Origin: CAUZJO01 sp963580245
Lineage (GTDB): Bacteria > Sumerlaeota > Sumerlaeia > MVZB01
Assembly: GCA_963580245.1 (NCBI GenBank)
Contig: CAUZJO010000066.1
Span: forward strand, 1-25,572
Direction of reading: 5' to 3'
DNA: 25,572 nucleotides
The position numbers and the translations under genes were made by a program. Below, one piece after another: positions 24,813 to 25,572 of this stretch. Position 1 is the stretch's first letter. Every line of letters begins with the position of its first letter. Below the pieces are notes generated by a model. That model saw nothing but the letters and a program-made list of their open reading frames with translations, did no database searches and was not told where the DNA came from.

Positions 24813-25572
24813 ATGGTGCGCGCGCATCGGCCGACGATCATGAGGCTTTTGACCTGCATCTGGACGGCCATTTTCATCGCCCGGGCCGCGGTTGCCCAAA
24901 CACTGGTGGGGACGGCCTTCACGCATCAAGGCCGACTCACCCAAGCCGGAGCGCTGGCGAATGGCGAATTCGAATTCGATTTCGAGTTCAAGCTCTTCGA
25001 CGCGCCCACGGAAGGCAACCAGCAGGGCGCCGTCGTCGTGCTCGATGATCTCACCGTCAGTGGTGGGGTTTTCACCGTCGAGTTGGACTTCAGCGCGGAG
25101 GTTTTCGGCGGGGAGTCGCGCTGGTTGGAGGTTCGGGTCCGGCCGGGCGCGGAGACCGGCGGCTTTACGCTCTTGCAACTGCTCCGGCGTCTTACGCCGA
25201 CGCCTTATGCGCTGCATGCCGCGTCGGCGGAGACGGCGGTGATGGCCACCATTGCCTCGGACGCCGACCAGCTCGACGGGATGGATTCGGCAAACTTCGC
25301 GCTGACGGCGCACGATCACGACGCGCTCTATTATACGGAGGCCGAACTGAACTCCAGTGGCGGCGGAGGTCAGGTTCACTACGATAACCTGGTCGGCGCG
25401 CCACCGATGGTCGGCGATTTTCATTCGCTCGACGCCAGCGATGGCGACCCGATCGACGCGGTGTTCGTCGACGCGGAGGGTAACACGGGAATCGGCACGA
25501 CGGCGCCGACGGCGGGACTCCACGTCTCCAAACGCGGACCAGGCATTGGCGATCCCGAACTGCTGGCCGAGA
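24813..25572 (+). CDS. Secreted fibre-like surface protein, N-terminal part (runs off the window)
   Basis: Partial: at least 253 residues, open to the window end. The ATG at 24813 follows GGGAGA (24799-24804) by 8 bases and begins with a signal peptide ending ARAAVAQT. The mature start GTAFTHQGRLTQAG, then EFEFDFEFKLFDAP, DDLTVSGGVFTVELDFSAEV, SRWLEVRVRPG and LTPTPYALHAASAETA is a conserved N-terminal module of planctomycete surface proteins. It leads into a repetitive fibre-like region (DADQLDGMDSANF, HDHDALYYTEAELNSSGGGG, GNTGIGTTAPTAGLHVSK). In related proteins the C-terminus is often a trimeric tail-fibre or peptidase S74 chaperone domain; whether that is so here cannot be seen. No enzymatic motif is visible. 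It probably sits on the cell surface. Confidence 0.8.
   Translation, partial: MVRAHRPTIMRLLTCIWTAIFIARAAVAQTLVGTAFTHQGRLTQAGALANGEFEFDFEFKLFDAPTEGNQQGAVVVLDDLTVSGGVFTVELDFSAEVFGGESRWLEVRVRPGAETGGFTLLQLLRRLTPTPYALHAASAETAVMATIASDADQLDGMDSANFALTAHDHDALYYTEAELNSSGGGGQVHYDNLVGAPPMVGDFHSLDASDGDPIDAVFVDAEGNTGIGTTAPTAGLHVSKRGPGIGDPELLAE

Overview
The window looks like a chromosomal piece of a Planctomycetota-type bacterium. It is GC-rich. It carries a DUF1501 protein next to a DUF1549/DUF1553 cytochrome-like protein, very large secreted repeat proteins, an ECF sigma factor with a FecR-type partner, a prepilin-like protein, and a secreted protein with the 'GTAFTHQGRL...LTPTPYALHA' layout common in that phylum. 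This assignment rests on gene families, not on any rRNA or marker gene. I see no tRNA, rRNA, CRISPR array or intact insertion sequence.

Layout. (1) Positions 1-301, minus strand: a lipoprotein-like reading frame broken by two stop codons. (2) 402-6652, minus strand: a three-gene operon, read as PPC-type secreted protein, then DUF1549/DUF1553 cytochrome-like protein, then DUF1501 Tat-exported protein. A near-consensus sigma-70 promoter lies at 6882-6910. (3) 6995-8569, minus strand: an HD-domain phosphohydrolase joined in frame to the tail of an unrelated secreted repeat protein. (4) 8826-14319, plus strand: a tight cluster of ECF sigma factor, membrane anti-sigma factor with zinc finger and FecR domain, prepilin-like protein, and FG-GAP/beta-propeller protein. 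After a 256-base gap comes a 1566-residue protein made of about 15 carboxypeptidase-regulatory-like domains (14576-19276), closed by a strong terminator. (5) 19843-20754: N-acetylmuramic acid 6-phosphate etherase (murQ). (6) 21038-24401: an overlapping TolC-type outer membrane protein and HlyD-type adaptor pair, with no pump gene following. (7) 24813 to the end: the start of a secreted, fibre-like protein that runs off the window.

The most interesting parts are the sigma/anti-sigma/prepilin/giant-surface-protein locus, which looks like a self-regulated cell-surface module, and the HD-repeat chimera next to it. Two copies of a 32-base near-palindrome in two intergenic regions are a further unexplained signal. 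All functional statements come from reading translated motifs by eye; no database search was possible.
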